Source: Phytoactinopolyspora limicola (lineage in GTDB: Bacteria; Actinomycetota; Actinomycetes; Jiangellales; Jiangellaceae). Taken from it: a stretch of 64,000 nt of DNA. Shown here one piece after another: positions 47,450 to 56,085 of the stretch (within the stretch, counting starts at the first letter, position 1; each line of letters opens with the position of its first letter). The notes beneath the pieces were generated by a model, which saw only the letters and a list, made by a program, of their open reading frames with translations, was not told where the DNA came from and ran no database searches. The DNA lies in NCBI RefSeq assembly GCF_011320225.1, contig NZ_JAAOEN010000003.1, positions 248,001 through 312,000 on the forward strand. The letters are read 5' to 3'. The translations under genes were made by a program, and so were the position numbers.

Positions 47450-48007
47450 ATGACCGCCCAGAACGGAAAGACCTCCGGACATCACCCATGGGGCGCCGTC
47501 GCCTTTACTGCCGCCCTAATTGCTGGCGTGCTCGCCGGCTTAGCTACTGGAATCATCCAAGATCTGGTCAACCTGGGTGGACGGGAGTCACAGTCCGCTG
47601 AACCCTCGGCTGCACGGACGGTAGCTACTCCGCTTGTAGCGCCAACTGACGGGCGCAACCGCATCCAGGAGCTGGGTCTTGGCATAAGTCCGGGTGAGAT
47701 CTCCATTGCAGCTCGTGAATACACCACCATCGAAATAACGGACGCTACACCGAATACCTATATCGACGTCGAGATCGCACAACCGGATCACCTCGTGGGC
47801 GAGCTCAGCGGAATCTGCCCCGACCTCACTGAAGGCCCTTGCCACCTTGTCTATCGCGGCGGAGGAATGCCGGACCGCGCTGGGGTCGTGACGATCGAAT
47901 TCCCGAGTGACCCAGATATCGAACTCCACCCTGGGCTCTACGAAATCACCGCACAGGATCGGCACACAGCGGCGGTGGTCTCCATCGACCTCAAGGTGCG
48001 CCGATAG
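47450..48007 (+). CDS. hypothetical membrane-anchored protein of atypical base composition
   Basis: The 185-residue protein has one N-terminal membrane helix (VAFTAALIAGVLAGLATGII), a short linker, and an extracytoplasmic domain with one cysteine pair (GICPDLTEGPCH) that ends in a beta-rich stretch. Codons such as ACT, GCT, GGA, ATA and TTA are frequent, unlike neighbouring genes with strong G/C third positions. No family was recognised. It is divergent from the ATP-grasp gene; GAGGGG lies about 11 nt before the ATG. The composition suggests recent acquisition. Confidence 0.65.
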   Translation: MTAQNGKTSGHHPWGAVAFTAALIAGVLAGLATGIIQDLVNLGGRESQSAEPSAARTVATPLVAPTDGRNRIQELGLGISPGEISIAAREYTTIEITDATPNTYIDVEIAQPDHLVGELSGICPDLTEGPCHLVYRGGGMPDRAGVVTIEFPSDPDIELHPGLYEITAQDRHTAAVVSIDLKVRR

Positions 48008-48065
48008 CCAAGGTCGGTGACAAGCCAACGTCGGAGTGCTTCGTTTGCCGTAGTTGGGTCGTGCA

Positions 48066-48136
48066 CGTGACGGTGGAAGGTTGTACGCGCTATAGCGAGG
48101 AGAACCCTCCACTGTCACGCCGAAAACCTTCCACCG
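48066..48136. repeat. three-copy inverted repeat upstream of the LOG gene
   Basis: CGTGACGGTGGAAGGTT (48066-48082) is mirrored by 48103-48119 (15 of 17 bases) and by AACCTTCCACCG (48125-48136, perfect over 12). The loop contains a perfect palindrome CGCTATAGCG (48088-48097). The single forward copy can pair with either reverse copy. It may end the upstream transcript or act as a switchable regulatory structure. Confidence 0.6.
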
Positions 48137-48234
48137 ATCGGTATCGCCGGCGGCGCGACGCCGGTCTTGGGGCGCGGGCACTCGTTGGGTCGTGGCCGTC
48201 CCGCTCTGGAATAAGAGTCGGACGGTCCGAGCGA

Positions 48235-48240
48235 TAAACT
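48235..48240 (+). promoter_or_regulatory. -10 hexamer TAAACT of the LOG gene (leaderless)
   Basis: TAAACT ends 8 nt before GTG 48249, with no ribosome site. It favours this GTG over the ATG at 48258 and over the longer open frame from 48192. Confidence 0.5.
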
Positions 48241-48248
48241 GCGGCAGT

Positions 48249-48899
48249 GTGACCCCTATGCACCACAACTCTGCCGACCGCGCTGCCTCTCCCCACTCCG
48301 CCGCTGACCAACCCGTCCGGCGGGTCTGTGTCTTTTGCGGCTCTAGCCCGGGCAGCCGGCCGGATTACACCGCGGTTGCCACCGAACTCGGGCGCCGCCT
48401 CGCCACCGAGCGGATTGGCGTGGTTTACGGCGGTGCCCGTATCGGCGTCATGGGAGCGGTGTCGGCCGCGGCGCTGGCCAACGGCGGTGACGTCGTCGGT
48501 GTCATTCCGGAGGCGTTGCTCCTGCGCGAGGTGGCCCACTTCGACCTGCCGGATCTGCGCGTGGTCGGATCCATGCATGAACGCAAAGCGACGATGAACG
48601 AGCTGTCCGATGCCTTTATCGTGCTGGCCGGCGGGTACGGCACCTTCGAGGAGTTGTTCGAGGTCGTCACCTGGGCGCAGCTCGGCCTGCACCACAAGCC
48701 CATCGTCCTGCTCGACGGAACCGGCTACTTCACTCCGGTGCTGACGATGCTCGACCACGCCGTCGACGAGGGCTTCGTCTCCCCAGCCGGGCGAGCGCTC
48801 GTCCAGCACGCCACCGACGTCGATACCGCGCTGAAACTGGTCCGTCAGCCGGCGCCGCCGCAACCCGAACTCGTCCGCCTCTCTCCCGACGAGACCTGA
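48249..48899 (+). CDS. LOG family protein (cytokinin-activating type, TIGR00730)
   Basis: The 216-residue Rossmann-like protein has the LOG signature: RVCVFCGSSPGSRPDY at the N-terminus, VYGGARIGVMGAVSAAAL, MHERKATM and the phosphoribohydrolase motif GGYGTFEEL (the usual PGGxGTxxE with Ala in place of Pro). Members release free cytokinin-type bases from nucleoside 5'-monophosphates or hydrolyse related nucleotides; in bacteria the physiological role is often unclear. It converges with the TRAP transporter gene across a repeat-rich 190-bp gap. Confidence 0.9.
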   Translation: MTPMHHNSADRAASPHSAADQPVRRVCVFCGSSPGSRPDYTAVATELGRRLATERIGVVYGGARIGVMGAVSAAALANGGDVVGVIPEALLLREVAHFDLPDLRVVGSMHERKATMNELSDAFIVLAGGYGTFEELFEVVTWAQLGLHHKPIVLLDGTGYFTPVLTMLDHAVDEGFVSPAGRALVQHATDVDTALKLVRQPAPPQPELVRLSPDET

Positions 48900-48942
48900 G
48901 TCGCAGCCACGGTTCTGGCTCCGGCCCATCAGCAGTGTGCGG

Positions 48943-49060
48943 AGTGGAGTTGGCGCATGCAGTGGAGTTGGTGCAGCAGCGGAGTTGAGTTGGTGTCGCC
49001 CTGACCGCACCTCCGGCACTCCGTTCGGACACCAACTCCACTCGTTACACCAACTCCACT
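48943..49060. repeat. cluster of inverted 11-13 bp repeats between convergent genes
   Basis: AGTGGAGTTGGTG at 48961-48973 (with variants at 48943 and 48983) is mirrored perfectly by CACCAACTCCACT at 49030-49042 and 49048-49060. The cluster lies between the 3' ends of the LOG and TRAP permease genes, so a bidirectional terminator with alternative pairings is plausible. No coding potential. Confidence 0.65.
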
Positions 49061-49089
49061 CCCCTAGCGCGAAACGAAAGCAGCAACGA

Positions 49090-51108
49090 TCACCGACGGG
49101 TGGTGGCGCCCTCCCGGGTGCGGTACTGGACGATCGCGATCCCGGCGACGAGCAGCACGGCGGGCACCGCGCTCACCAATGCCGGATACACCAACGCGAT
49201 TCCCGCGCCCACCAGCAACAACCGTTCGATCGGGCGGGCCGGGCGCACGAGGTATCCGGTGAGCCCTGAGCTGATCGCCAGCATCCCGAGCAGCGCCGTC
49301 AACACAACGGGAATCAGCTCGACGACGTTCGTATCCTGGAGCAGCAACGCTGGTTCGACGACGAAGATGAACGGGATGATGAATCCGACGATGGCGATCC
49401 GCAGCGCCGTCACGCCGGACTTCAGCGGATTGGCCTGCGCGATCCCCGACCCGGCATAGGCGGCCAGGCACACCGGCGGGGTGATGTCGGCCAGGATGCC
49501 GAAGTAGAAGACGAACAGGTGCGCGGCGATGATCGGCACGTCGAACTCGTTGAGCAGAATGGGCGCCGCGATGGTTGCGGTCACGACGTAGTTCGCCGTT
49601 GTTGGTAGCCCCATACCCAGCACCAGGCAGGCAAGCATCGTGAAGACCAGCACCAGCGGGAAGTGCCCGAACGCGAGGTCGAGGATGCCACCGGCGAGTT
49701 TGCCGCCGAGGCCGGTCGCGGTCACCGTACCGGCGACGATCCCGGCGGTGGCACAGGCCGCGATCACCGGCAGCGCCACCCGTGCCCCGGCCTCCAGCAG
49801 CTGCACCACACCCCACCAGGACAGCCTGGTAGACGAGCGGAGGAAACTCAGCGCGAACGCCGTCACGATGCCCCACAGGGCGGCATTGGCCGGGGTGCGC
49901 CCGGACAGCAGCAGCCCGACGATGACCACCAGGGGCAGGAGCAGATCCATCCGTACCGCGAGGCTCCGCAACGGCGGCAGCTCGCTCACCGGGGCACCGA
50001 CGATGCCGCGCCGCTTCGCCTCGAAATGGATCCCCATGAATAGCCCGGTGAAATAGAGCAACGCGGGCACCAGGGCCAGGATGATGATCTCGCTGTAGGG
50101 CACGCCGGTGTACTCGGCCATGATGAACGCCGCGGCCCCCATCACCGGCGGCATCAGCTGGCCGCCGGTCGACGCCGACGCCTCGGTGGCGGCGGCGAAG
50201 GTTGGCTTGAAGCCGGCCCGTTTCATCATCGGGATGGTGAACGAACCCGACGCGACCGTGTTGGCCACCGAACTGCCGGACACCATACCCTGCGCGGCGC
50301 TGGCCACCACGGCGGCTTTGGCCGGGCCACCGGAGTAGCGGCCGGTGGCGCGGTAAGCGAGGTCGTTGAAGAACGATCCGATGTTCGTGCGGACCAGCAA
50401 CACGCCGAACAGTAGGAACAGGAAGATAAACGTCGACGAGACCTGGATCGGGGTACCGAACACCGAGCGGCTGGTGAAGAAGGTCTCGGTGGCGAACGAG
50501 TCCCAGCTGTACCCGCCGTGCGAGAAGATCGGCATGTGCTCGCCGAAGATGCCGTACAGGATCGCCGCCCCGGCAATGATCACGATCGGCAGCCCCACGC
50601 AGCGCCGGGTGCCCTCCAGGATCAGCACCACACCGAGCACGGCCACGATGTGGTCGGTGTCGGTGTACCCGAGGATGCGGACCTCCGTGCCGACCAGCCG
50701 GGTGTAGTCGACGACGATGTACAGGTTGGCCGCCAGCGCGGCCAGCGCCAGCACGACGTCGTACCACGGCACTCCACGCCGTCCGCTGAGCGTCGCCTTC
50801 GCCGGGTAAAGCAGGAACACCAGACCCATGGCCGCGCCCACGTGGATGGCGCCCTGCACGAGCGTGGGCCGGGCCCCGTAGAGGGCCGTGTAGAGCTGGA
50901 AGACGGTCAGGGCGATGGCCAGCGGTGCGACCACCCAGGCCCACCACCCGAGATTGGTACGGTACCGGCTGGCCGTGTCGTGCTGGCGCAGTACTTCCTG
51001 CGCCCGTTCAGCAGCCTCCTGCTGGCCTACGGCCTCCCCTTGGCCGGCCGCCGACCCAACCTCCGAACCAGTCGGGTCGTGCACTGTCGTATCGCGTTCG
51101 CTCACCAT
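49090..51108 (-). CDS. TRAP transporter fused permease (TAXI type)
   Basis: The 672-residue integral membrane protein joins the small and large TRAP permease subunits, as is usual in TAXI systems. After a soluble polar N-terminus, four helices (about 55-190) are followed by the large DctM-like domain with conserved runs such as GMVSGSSVANTVASGSFTIPMMKRAG, EASASTGGQLMPPVMGAAAF, LGMGLPTTANYVVTA and ADITPPVCLAAYAGSGIA (shown in parts). It imports a substrate delivered by a TAXI binding protein using a cation gradient. It is the last gene of the cluster; a very strong hairpin separates it from the binding-protein gene. Confidence 0.93.
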   Translation of the reverse strand: MVSERDTTVHDPTGSEVGSAAGQGEAVGQQEAAERAQEVLRQHDTASRYRTNLGWWAWVVAPLAIALTVFQLYTALYGARPTLVQGAIHVGAAMGLVFLLYPAKATLSGRRGVPWYDVVLALAALAANLYIVVDYTRLVGTEVRILGYTDTDHIVAVLGVVLILEGTRRCVGLPIVIIAGAAILYGIFGEHMPIFSHGGYSWDSFATETFFTSRSVFGTPIQVSSTFIFLFLLFGVLLVRTNIGSFFNDLAYRATGRYSGGPAKAAVVASAAQGMVSGSSVANTVASGSFTIPMMKRAGFKPTFAAATEASASTGGQLMPPVMGAAAFIMAEYTGVPYSEIIILALVPALLYFTGLFMGIHFEAKRRGIVGAPVSELPPLRSLAVRMDLLLPLVVIVGLLLSGRTPANAALWGIVTAFALSFLRSSTRLSWWGVVQLLEAGARVALPVIAACATAGIVAGTVTATGLGGKLAGGILDLAFGHFPLVLVFTMLACLVLGMGLPTTANYVVTATIAAPILLNEFDVPIIAAHLFVFYFGILADITPPVCLAAYAGSGIAQANPLKSGVTALRIAIVGFIIPFIFVVEPALLLQDTNVVELIPVVLTALLGMLAISSGLTGYLVRPARPIERLLLVGAGIALVYPALVSAVPAVLLVAGIAIVQYRTREGATTRR

Positions 51109-51127
51109 CGCCCTTTCCGCGTCCGCG

Positions 51128-51174
51128 GATCGCCTGGCTCCGAGCCCCGATCCGGGGCCCGGAGCCAGGCGATC
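51128..51174 (-). terminator. large hairpin between TAXI binding-protein and permease genes
   Basis: A 15-bp perfect outer stem (GATCGCCTGGCTCCG with its complement), one mismatch and a 6-bp inner stem close a 3-nt loop. It fills most of the 72-bp gap. On the transcribed strand it would act as a partial terminator or RNA stabiliser, allowing more binding protein than permease. Confidence 0.75.
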
Positions 51175-51180
51175 ACTCGA

Positions 51181-52257
51181 CTACAGGAGACCCTGCTCCT
51201 CGAAGTAGCGCTGAGCGCCGGGGTGCAGGTCGAGGTTCCCCTGGCCCAGCAGCGCGTCATCGAGGTTGATCAGGCCACCCTGGGCTAGCGAGATGTCACC
51301 GGAGTGCTCGTAGATGATCTTCGTGATCTCGTACGCCAGATCCGGGCTGACCTGCGTGGTCGACGCGGCTACCCCGGCGAACACGGACACGGTGCTGATG
51401 TCCTCGTCGAGGAACGAATACGCGTCGGCCGGGATGGTGTACGCCTCGAAATCGGTCTGCCCGGCGATGTCCTCGGCGATGCTCTGCTCGATCGGGAGCA
51501 GCCGGACGTCGTGGGTGGCCGCCAGCTCGTCCAGCGAACCCGCCGGGACACCGAGGATCTCGATCGAGGCGTCCAGGTTGCCGTCTTGCAGCCGGGAACG
51601 GGCGTCGCCGAAGCTCTCCTCGAACGCCTCGTAGTCGCCGTCCTCGATGCCGTGGGCACTGAGGATGGCCTGGGCGACGGCCCGGGTGCCGCTACCGGGC
51701 GGGCCGACCGAGATCCGCTGACCGGCGAGGTCCTCGATCGATTCGTAGCCGCCGGACTCGAGGGTGATCACCTGGGCCGCCTCGGGGTAGAGCTGTCCGA
51801 GCCAGCCGATGTTGTCGAGCTCCAGACCCTCGAACTCCCCCTGGCCGTTGACCGCTTCGATGGCGGTGTTGTTCTGGGTGAGGCCGAGTTGCATCTCACC
51901 CTGGAAGATCCGGCCGAGGTTGTCGACGGAGGCGCCGGTCTCGATCGCGTTCACGGTGATGCCGTCGATGTGTTCCTCGAACAGGTTGGCGTATTCGGTG
52001 CCGAGCGGGAAGTACACACCCGCCGTGCCGCCGGTGCCGAAGGTCAGGCTGGTGACGAAGTCGCCCTCGTCAACGTCCCCGTCGTCCCCGTCGTCGGCGT
52101 CGTCGTCCCCATTGTCGCCGTCATCGGGATCCTGCTCCGTGGCGGCTGTGTCGCCGTCGTCGCTGCTGCCGGCGTCGTCACCGCCACACGCGGCCACGCC
52201 GAGTGCGACGACCCCCACCAGGGCGATGGCCCTGGCCGCGCGAATCCTTCTCATCAT
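51181..52257 (-). CDS. TAXI family TRAP solute-binding lipoprotein (transport subunit)
   Basis: The 358-residue lipoprotein has a signal ending LVGVVALGVAAC (lipobox VAAC), a very acidic Asp/Gly linker, then the TAXI fold: LTFGTGGTAGVYFPLGTEYANLF, TVNAIETGASVDNLGRI, AGQRISVGPPGSGTRAVAQAIL and SIEILGVPAGSLDELA. TAXI proteins bind glutamate-like or other organic acids and deliver them to a fused TRAP permease, which lies immediately downstream. The ATG at 52257 has AAGGA upstream; an ATG one codon later is equivalent. A second TAXI protein lies at 55129-56085. Confidence 0.92.
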   Translation of the reverse strand: MMRRIRAARAIALVGVVALGVAACGGDDAGSSDDGDTAATEQDPDDGDNGDDDADDGDDGDVDEGDFVTSLTFGTGGTAGVYFPLGTEYANLFEEHIDGITVNAIETGASVDNLGRIFQGEMQLGLTQNNTAIEAVNGQGEFEGLELDNIGWLGQLYPEAAQVITLESGGYESIEDLAGQRISVGPPGSGTRAVAQAILSAHGIEDGDYEAFEESFGDARSRLQDGNLDASIEILGVPAGSLDELAATHDVRLLPIEQSIAEDIAGQTDFEAYTIPADAYSFLDEDISTVSVFAGVAASTTQVSPDLAYEITKIIYEHSGDISLAQGGLINLDDALLGQGNLDLHPGAQRYFEEQGLL

Positions 52258-52322
52258 GCTGTCCTTCCTAGTGTTGGGCAGGTCGTGTCGTTGCAGCCGG
52301 ACGGCGAGGCGCAGCCGCCGTG

Positions 52323-54989
52323 TCACCCGATCCGGCTGGTTCCGCTACCGAGGACACCGGTGCGCCGGTAGCCGCCCTCGATCTCGACGGTGACCGTGGT
52401 GCGGTCTCCGGCGAGTGGGTCTTTCTCGTCGAGGATCACGACGAACGCGTGTTCCTCGTCCGATCCCGCAGCCACCCCGAGGCCGGTGAGGCTGGCCCAG
52501 CCGGGTGCGGTCTGGAGGGTGCCGAGACTCGTCGCTCGGAAGGTGAGGTCGCTGTCTCGATCGGTGACGGTCAGCTGGCCGGTAGTCTCTCCCCCGCGAT
52601 CCCGTACGTTCAACGCGACCTGGATCGATTCCCACGCCTCCGTCAACGGTGGCGGATCGTCGGGCATCCGCGGCGCCCGTTCTCCCCCGGTGGCGGCGCT
52701 CAGATATGACCATTCGGTGACCGCACCGGAGCAGCAGTGCGACGGGCCGACGAGTCCCGAGCCGCCACCAAGCTGGTCGATGTCGTAGGTGGACACCTGG
52801 ACCTGCCAGTCGGCCGGTTCGGATTCGGCGTCCGGCCACATCTTGCCGAGCAAACGGTGCCCGACCCGCTGGAACAGCACTCGGTACCAGATGTTCTCGT
52901 TCACCGGGAACGGCATCGTCTTGCTGTCTTGGGTGAAATAGCCACCGTCGAGGTAACGGCCGATCTGCAGCTGGTTCGGGGTGCCGCTGGCAGATTCCAG
53001 CCGGGCCCGAAGGAAATACGTGTTCTCATTCGTGGCGTCACCGGATACCAGCGCACCGAGGTGGAACAACGTCTCGTGCCCCTCCCCGCGGACCCGGCCG
53101 TAGAGCTCGACGTCTCCGTCGACCTCGCCGACCGCGTCCCAGGTAAGAGCCCGCCGGCCGGCGGCGGAGTTCATCCGCAGCCGACGCGGGCCGTCCTCGA
53201 CGGTCCAGCTACCGGTGCGCCATTGTGGGGTCCAACCTGCTGGTGCGGCGCCGGCGGCGTCGTCGGAGAAGTTGGTCGAGAAGACCTGCCCGCCCGGTTC
53301 ACGACGGTCGACCGGTTCCACCCGTCCGTTCACCGCGGCCCGGCCGCCCTGTGTCGACGCGGGTCGAGTGATCATCCCGCGGGACCGGCGCAGCGACCGG
53401 CCGGCCTGGATCCCGGTCAGCTCGCCGCCGCTCAACGCCAGCCGGCCGTTGACGACGACGTGTTCGATGCCTTCGGAGAACTGTCGCGGCTGCTCGAACG
53501 TGGACCGGTCGATGACGGTGGCGGGGTCGAAGACGGTGACGTCGGCGGCCATACCAGGAGCGAGCAGCCCACGGTCCACCATCCCGATCATGGTGGCCGG
53601 CAGATAGGTCATCTTGAACACGGCTTGCTCCAGGCTCAGCACACCCTCCTCGCGGACGTAGCGGCCGAGCACCCGCGGGAACGTGCCGTAGCTGCGGGAA
53701 TGTGCCGTCGACGACGTCGTGGCTCCCCCGTCCGAACCCACGGCGGTGGTGGGGTTCAGCAGGATGCGGCGGAAGTCGTCCTCGTCGCCGAAGGTCCAGA
53801 TACAGGATTCGTTGCCTTCTTCCCGGCGCACCCGCATCACCGCCTCACCCGCGCTGACCGGTGAGTCGTCCCAACGGGTGGCAGCCACCTCGGCCAGGGT
53901 CTGGCCGAGCGAGCGGATCCACACGTCTTCCGGCCCAGGGACCCGGCTGTGCAGAAGGTCTTCGATCTCCTGCTCGATCTGCGGCCGCAGCTCGGGGTCG
54001 TCGAACCGCTCGAACATCGCCGCCGATCCACCGTCGCGGATCCACTGCGGGATGGTCGCGTTGATTCCGGTCTGGCTACGCAGATACGGGTACACGTCGG
54101 CGGCCGCGTAGGTGCCGCGAGCGTTCGCCGCCTCCAGCAACCCGATGGTCTGTTCGGATTTGCCCCAGTTCCCGGGGCCCATGACCTTCATGTGGGTGAT
54201 CACCGGGGTCAGCCCGGAACTCTCTCCGATCACGACGGTTTCTTCGGTGGCCTCGATGACGTCGTCGTTCTCACTGCGGATGTGGTTGGGGAAGTTGGTC
54301 CGCCACGGCCCGGCCGGGGTGCAGACGTCGATCACCTGATCGGTCTGGGCGAAATAGGCCGGTGTGTAGTACAGCCCCGCCGACACTCCCCAGGCGCCGT
54401 TCTCCAGGCCGGCTATCACCTGCTTCTGCATCCGGTCGACCTCGTCCGCGCTGGCCCGGCGGTCTTCGCTGCCGACGACGCTGCCCCACACGGCGTTGAA
54501 GCCGATATACGCGCCGATGTTGATCGCGAGGCCGTTCTCCTCGATCGACAGCCGCTCCGCGATGCGGATGATCCCGCCGCCGTCGGGGTGCAGGATCTCG
54601 GTGGTGACCCCCTGCCGCAGCGAACTCTCCGCGACCGGCAGCGCTGACAGTGCCCCATGCGAGTGCACGTCGATGAACCCCGGGCAGACCACCAAACCAC
54701 GTGCATCGATATCGGTGCCGGCGCCCGCGCCGGTGAGATCCCCCAGGGCCGCGATGTGACCACCCTTGATCCCGACGTCCGTGACCACCGCGTCCCGGCC
54801 CGAGCCGTCGACGACGGTCCCGGACCGAATGATGATGTCGAAGTCCGCATCCGCGGACCCCGTGTTCTGTGCCATGGCCGGGGTGGCGCCCTGAGCGCCG
54901 ACCGTTGCCGTCACGGCTCCCGCGACGGGCAGGCTCAGGAATCGCCGCCGTCCCAGTTCGAATCGCCGTCGGTTGCTCTCGCTGTTCAT
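52323..54989 (-). CDS. Tat-exported N-acyl-D-amino-acid deacylase-like enzyme with extra C-terminal module
   Basis: The 888-residue protein has a twin-arginine signal (GRRRFLSLPVAGA), so it is exported folded via TatABC. Residues ~45-530 are an amidohydrolase of the D-aminoacylase group: metal ligands DVHSHG (His109/His111), NHIRSE (His236), THMK (His266) and SDGG (Asp420). The usual Cys of the GNCG motif is replaced (HPDGGG, Asp136). Residues ~569-775 form a beta-rich module homologous to one in the M14 peptidase at 58271-60619, and a final small beta domain follows. It should release D-amino acids from N-acylated or peptide substrates outside the cell. Confidence 0.88.
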   Translation of the reverse strand: MNSESNRRRFELGRRRFLSLPVAGAVTATVGAQGATPAMAQNTGSADADFDIIIRSGTVVDGSGRDAVVTDVGIKGGHIAALGDLTGAGAGTDIDARGLVVCPGFIDVHSHGALSALPVAESSLRQGVTTEILHPDGGGIIRIAERLSIEENGLAINIGAYIGFNAVWGSVVGSEDRRASADEVDRMQKQVIAGLENGAWGVSAGLYYTPAYFAQTDQVIDVCTPAGPWRTNFPNHIRSENDDVIEATEETVVIGESSGLTPVITHMKVMGPGNWGKSEQTIGLLEAANARGTYAAADVYPYLRSQTGINATIPQWIRDGGSAAMFERFDDPELRPQIEQEIEDLLHSRVPGPEDVWIRSLGQTLAEVAATRWDDSPVSAGEAVMRVRREEGNESCIWTFGDEDDFRRILLNPTTAVGSDGGATTSSTAHSRSYGTFPRVLGRYVREEGVLSLEQAVFKMTYLPATMIGMVDRGLLAPGMAADVTVFDPATVIDRSTFEQPRQFSEGIEHVVVNGRLALSGGELTGIQAGRSLRRSRGMITRPASTQGGRAAVNGRVEPVDRREPGGQVFSTNFSDDAAGAAPAGWTPQWRTGSWTVEDGPRRLRMNSAAGRRALTWDAVGEVDGDVELYGRVRGEGHETLFHLGALVSGDATNENTYFLRARLESASGTPNQLQIGRYLDGGYFTQDSKTMPFPVNENIWYRVLFQRVGHRLLGKMWPDAESEPADWQVQVSTYDIDQLGGGSGLVGPSHCCSGAVTEWSYLSAATGGERAPRMPDDPPPLTEAWESIQVALNVRDRGGETTGQLTVTDRDSDLTFRATSLGTLQTAPGWASLTGLGVAAGSDEEHAFVVILDEKDPLAGDRTTVTVEIEGGYRRTGVLGSGTSRIG

Positions 54990-55128
54990 GTCCGCTCAGC
55001 TCCCTCCGATCCGTGCCGTCTGACGTGCGCGCCCGACCGTCCGCCTCGCCGGGGTTCATGTGATGAAATCAGCGCAGGTGGCTGGGCGGAACGGCTCTTG
55101 AGGAGGTATTGAGCATCGGGTGCGGAGG

Positions 55129-56085
55129 TTAGAGCTTGTTCTCGCGGTAGTACCGCAGAGCGCCGTCGTGCAGGCGGACCGGCTCGGTGAAGATCGCCCG
55201 CCGTCGGTCGAGTAGGCCGGCGGCCTCCACGTGGCGGGTGATCGAGGATCGTTCCTCGAAGAGCACCCGTACGGCGTCGTTGACGAGATCCTCCGGCACG
55301 TCGGCGGAGGTCACGAGGTAGTTCGGGACCGCCATCGCGGATACGCTGTCGGGGATGCCGTACATCCCTTTGGGTACGACGGCATGCCGGTAGACGCCGC
55401 CGTGTGCGGCGTTGACCGGGTCCACGTACTGGTCGACCGGCACCAGCCGGATGGCCTTGCTGGCACCCAGCGACGACATCCCCGGCGTCGGCAGCCCGCC
55501 AACCCAGAAGAACGCGTCGAGCTCACCCTGCCGGAACGCGTCGATGGAACCGTCGATGCCGAGCGCGGCGTTGTCGAGCTCGTCCGTCTCCACCCCGGCC
55601 GCATACAGCAACCGTTGAGCGATGATCTCGGTGCCGGATCCGGACGCACCCAGTGATACTCGATGACCACGCAGGTCCTGCAGCTCAGTGATCGAGGAAT
55701 CGGCCGGTACGACGACATGGACGAAGTCGTCGTAGACCCGGGCGACGGCCTCCAACGGCAGCGGTTCGGCGAATGGCGCTCGCCCGATGACCGCGTCCAC
55801 CGCGGTGTCACCCTGGGTGAAACCCAGCACCGCCGCACCGCTGACCACCCGCTCGATGTTGTCGACCGAACCGTTGGTCTCGGCCACGAGGACGCTGAGC
55901 TCCAGTCGCTCCGACATGGCGGCGGCCAGGTGATGTCCGTAGTTGTAGTAGACGCCGGTGGTGCCGCCGCCGGCGATGACGTACTGCTCGTCGGGTTCGG
56001 CCGCACCCCGCGAACACGCGGCTATGGCCAACAGCGTGAACAGCGCCGCCGTCAGCGCCCGCGGCAGGGCCCCCGACCGGCTCAT
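55129..56085 (-). CDS. second TAXI-type binding lipoprotein, coupled to the sensor kinase
   Basis: The 318-residue lipoprotein (lipobox IAAC in TLLAIAACSRG) has a TAXI fold: YVIAGGGTTGVYYNYGHHLAAAM, LVAETNGSVDNIERV, RGHRVSLGASGSGTEIIAQRLL and FFWVGGLPTPGM. Its ATG overlaps the stop of the histidine kinase gene by 4 nt (ATGA), while no permease is adjacent. Translational coupling to the kinase suggests that it presents the ligand to the sensor, whereas the other TAXI protein serves transport. This role is inferred from arrangement. Confidence 0.88.
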   Translation of the reverse strand: MSRSGALPRALTAALFTLLAIAACSRGAAEPDEQYVIAGGGTTGVYYNYGHHLAAAMSERLELSVLVAETNGSVDNIERVVSGAAVLGFTQGDTAVDAVIGRAPFAEPLPLEAVARVYDDFVHVVVPADSSITELQDLRGHRVSLGASGSGTEIIAQRLLYAAGVETDELDNAALGIDGSIDAFRQGELDAFFWVGGLPTPGMSSLGASKAIRLVPVDQYVDPVNAAHGGVYRHAVVPKGMYGIPDSVSAMAVPNYLVTSADVPEDLVNDAVRVLFEERSSITRHVEAAGLLDRRRAIFTEPVRLHDGALRYYRENKL

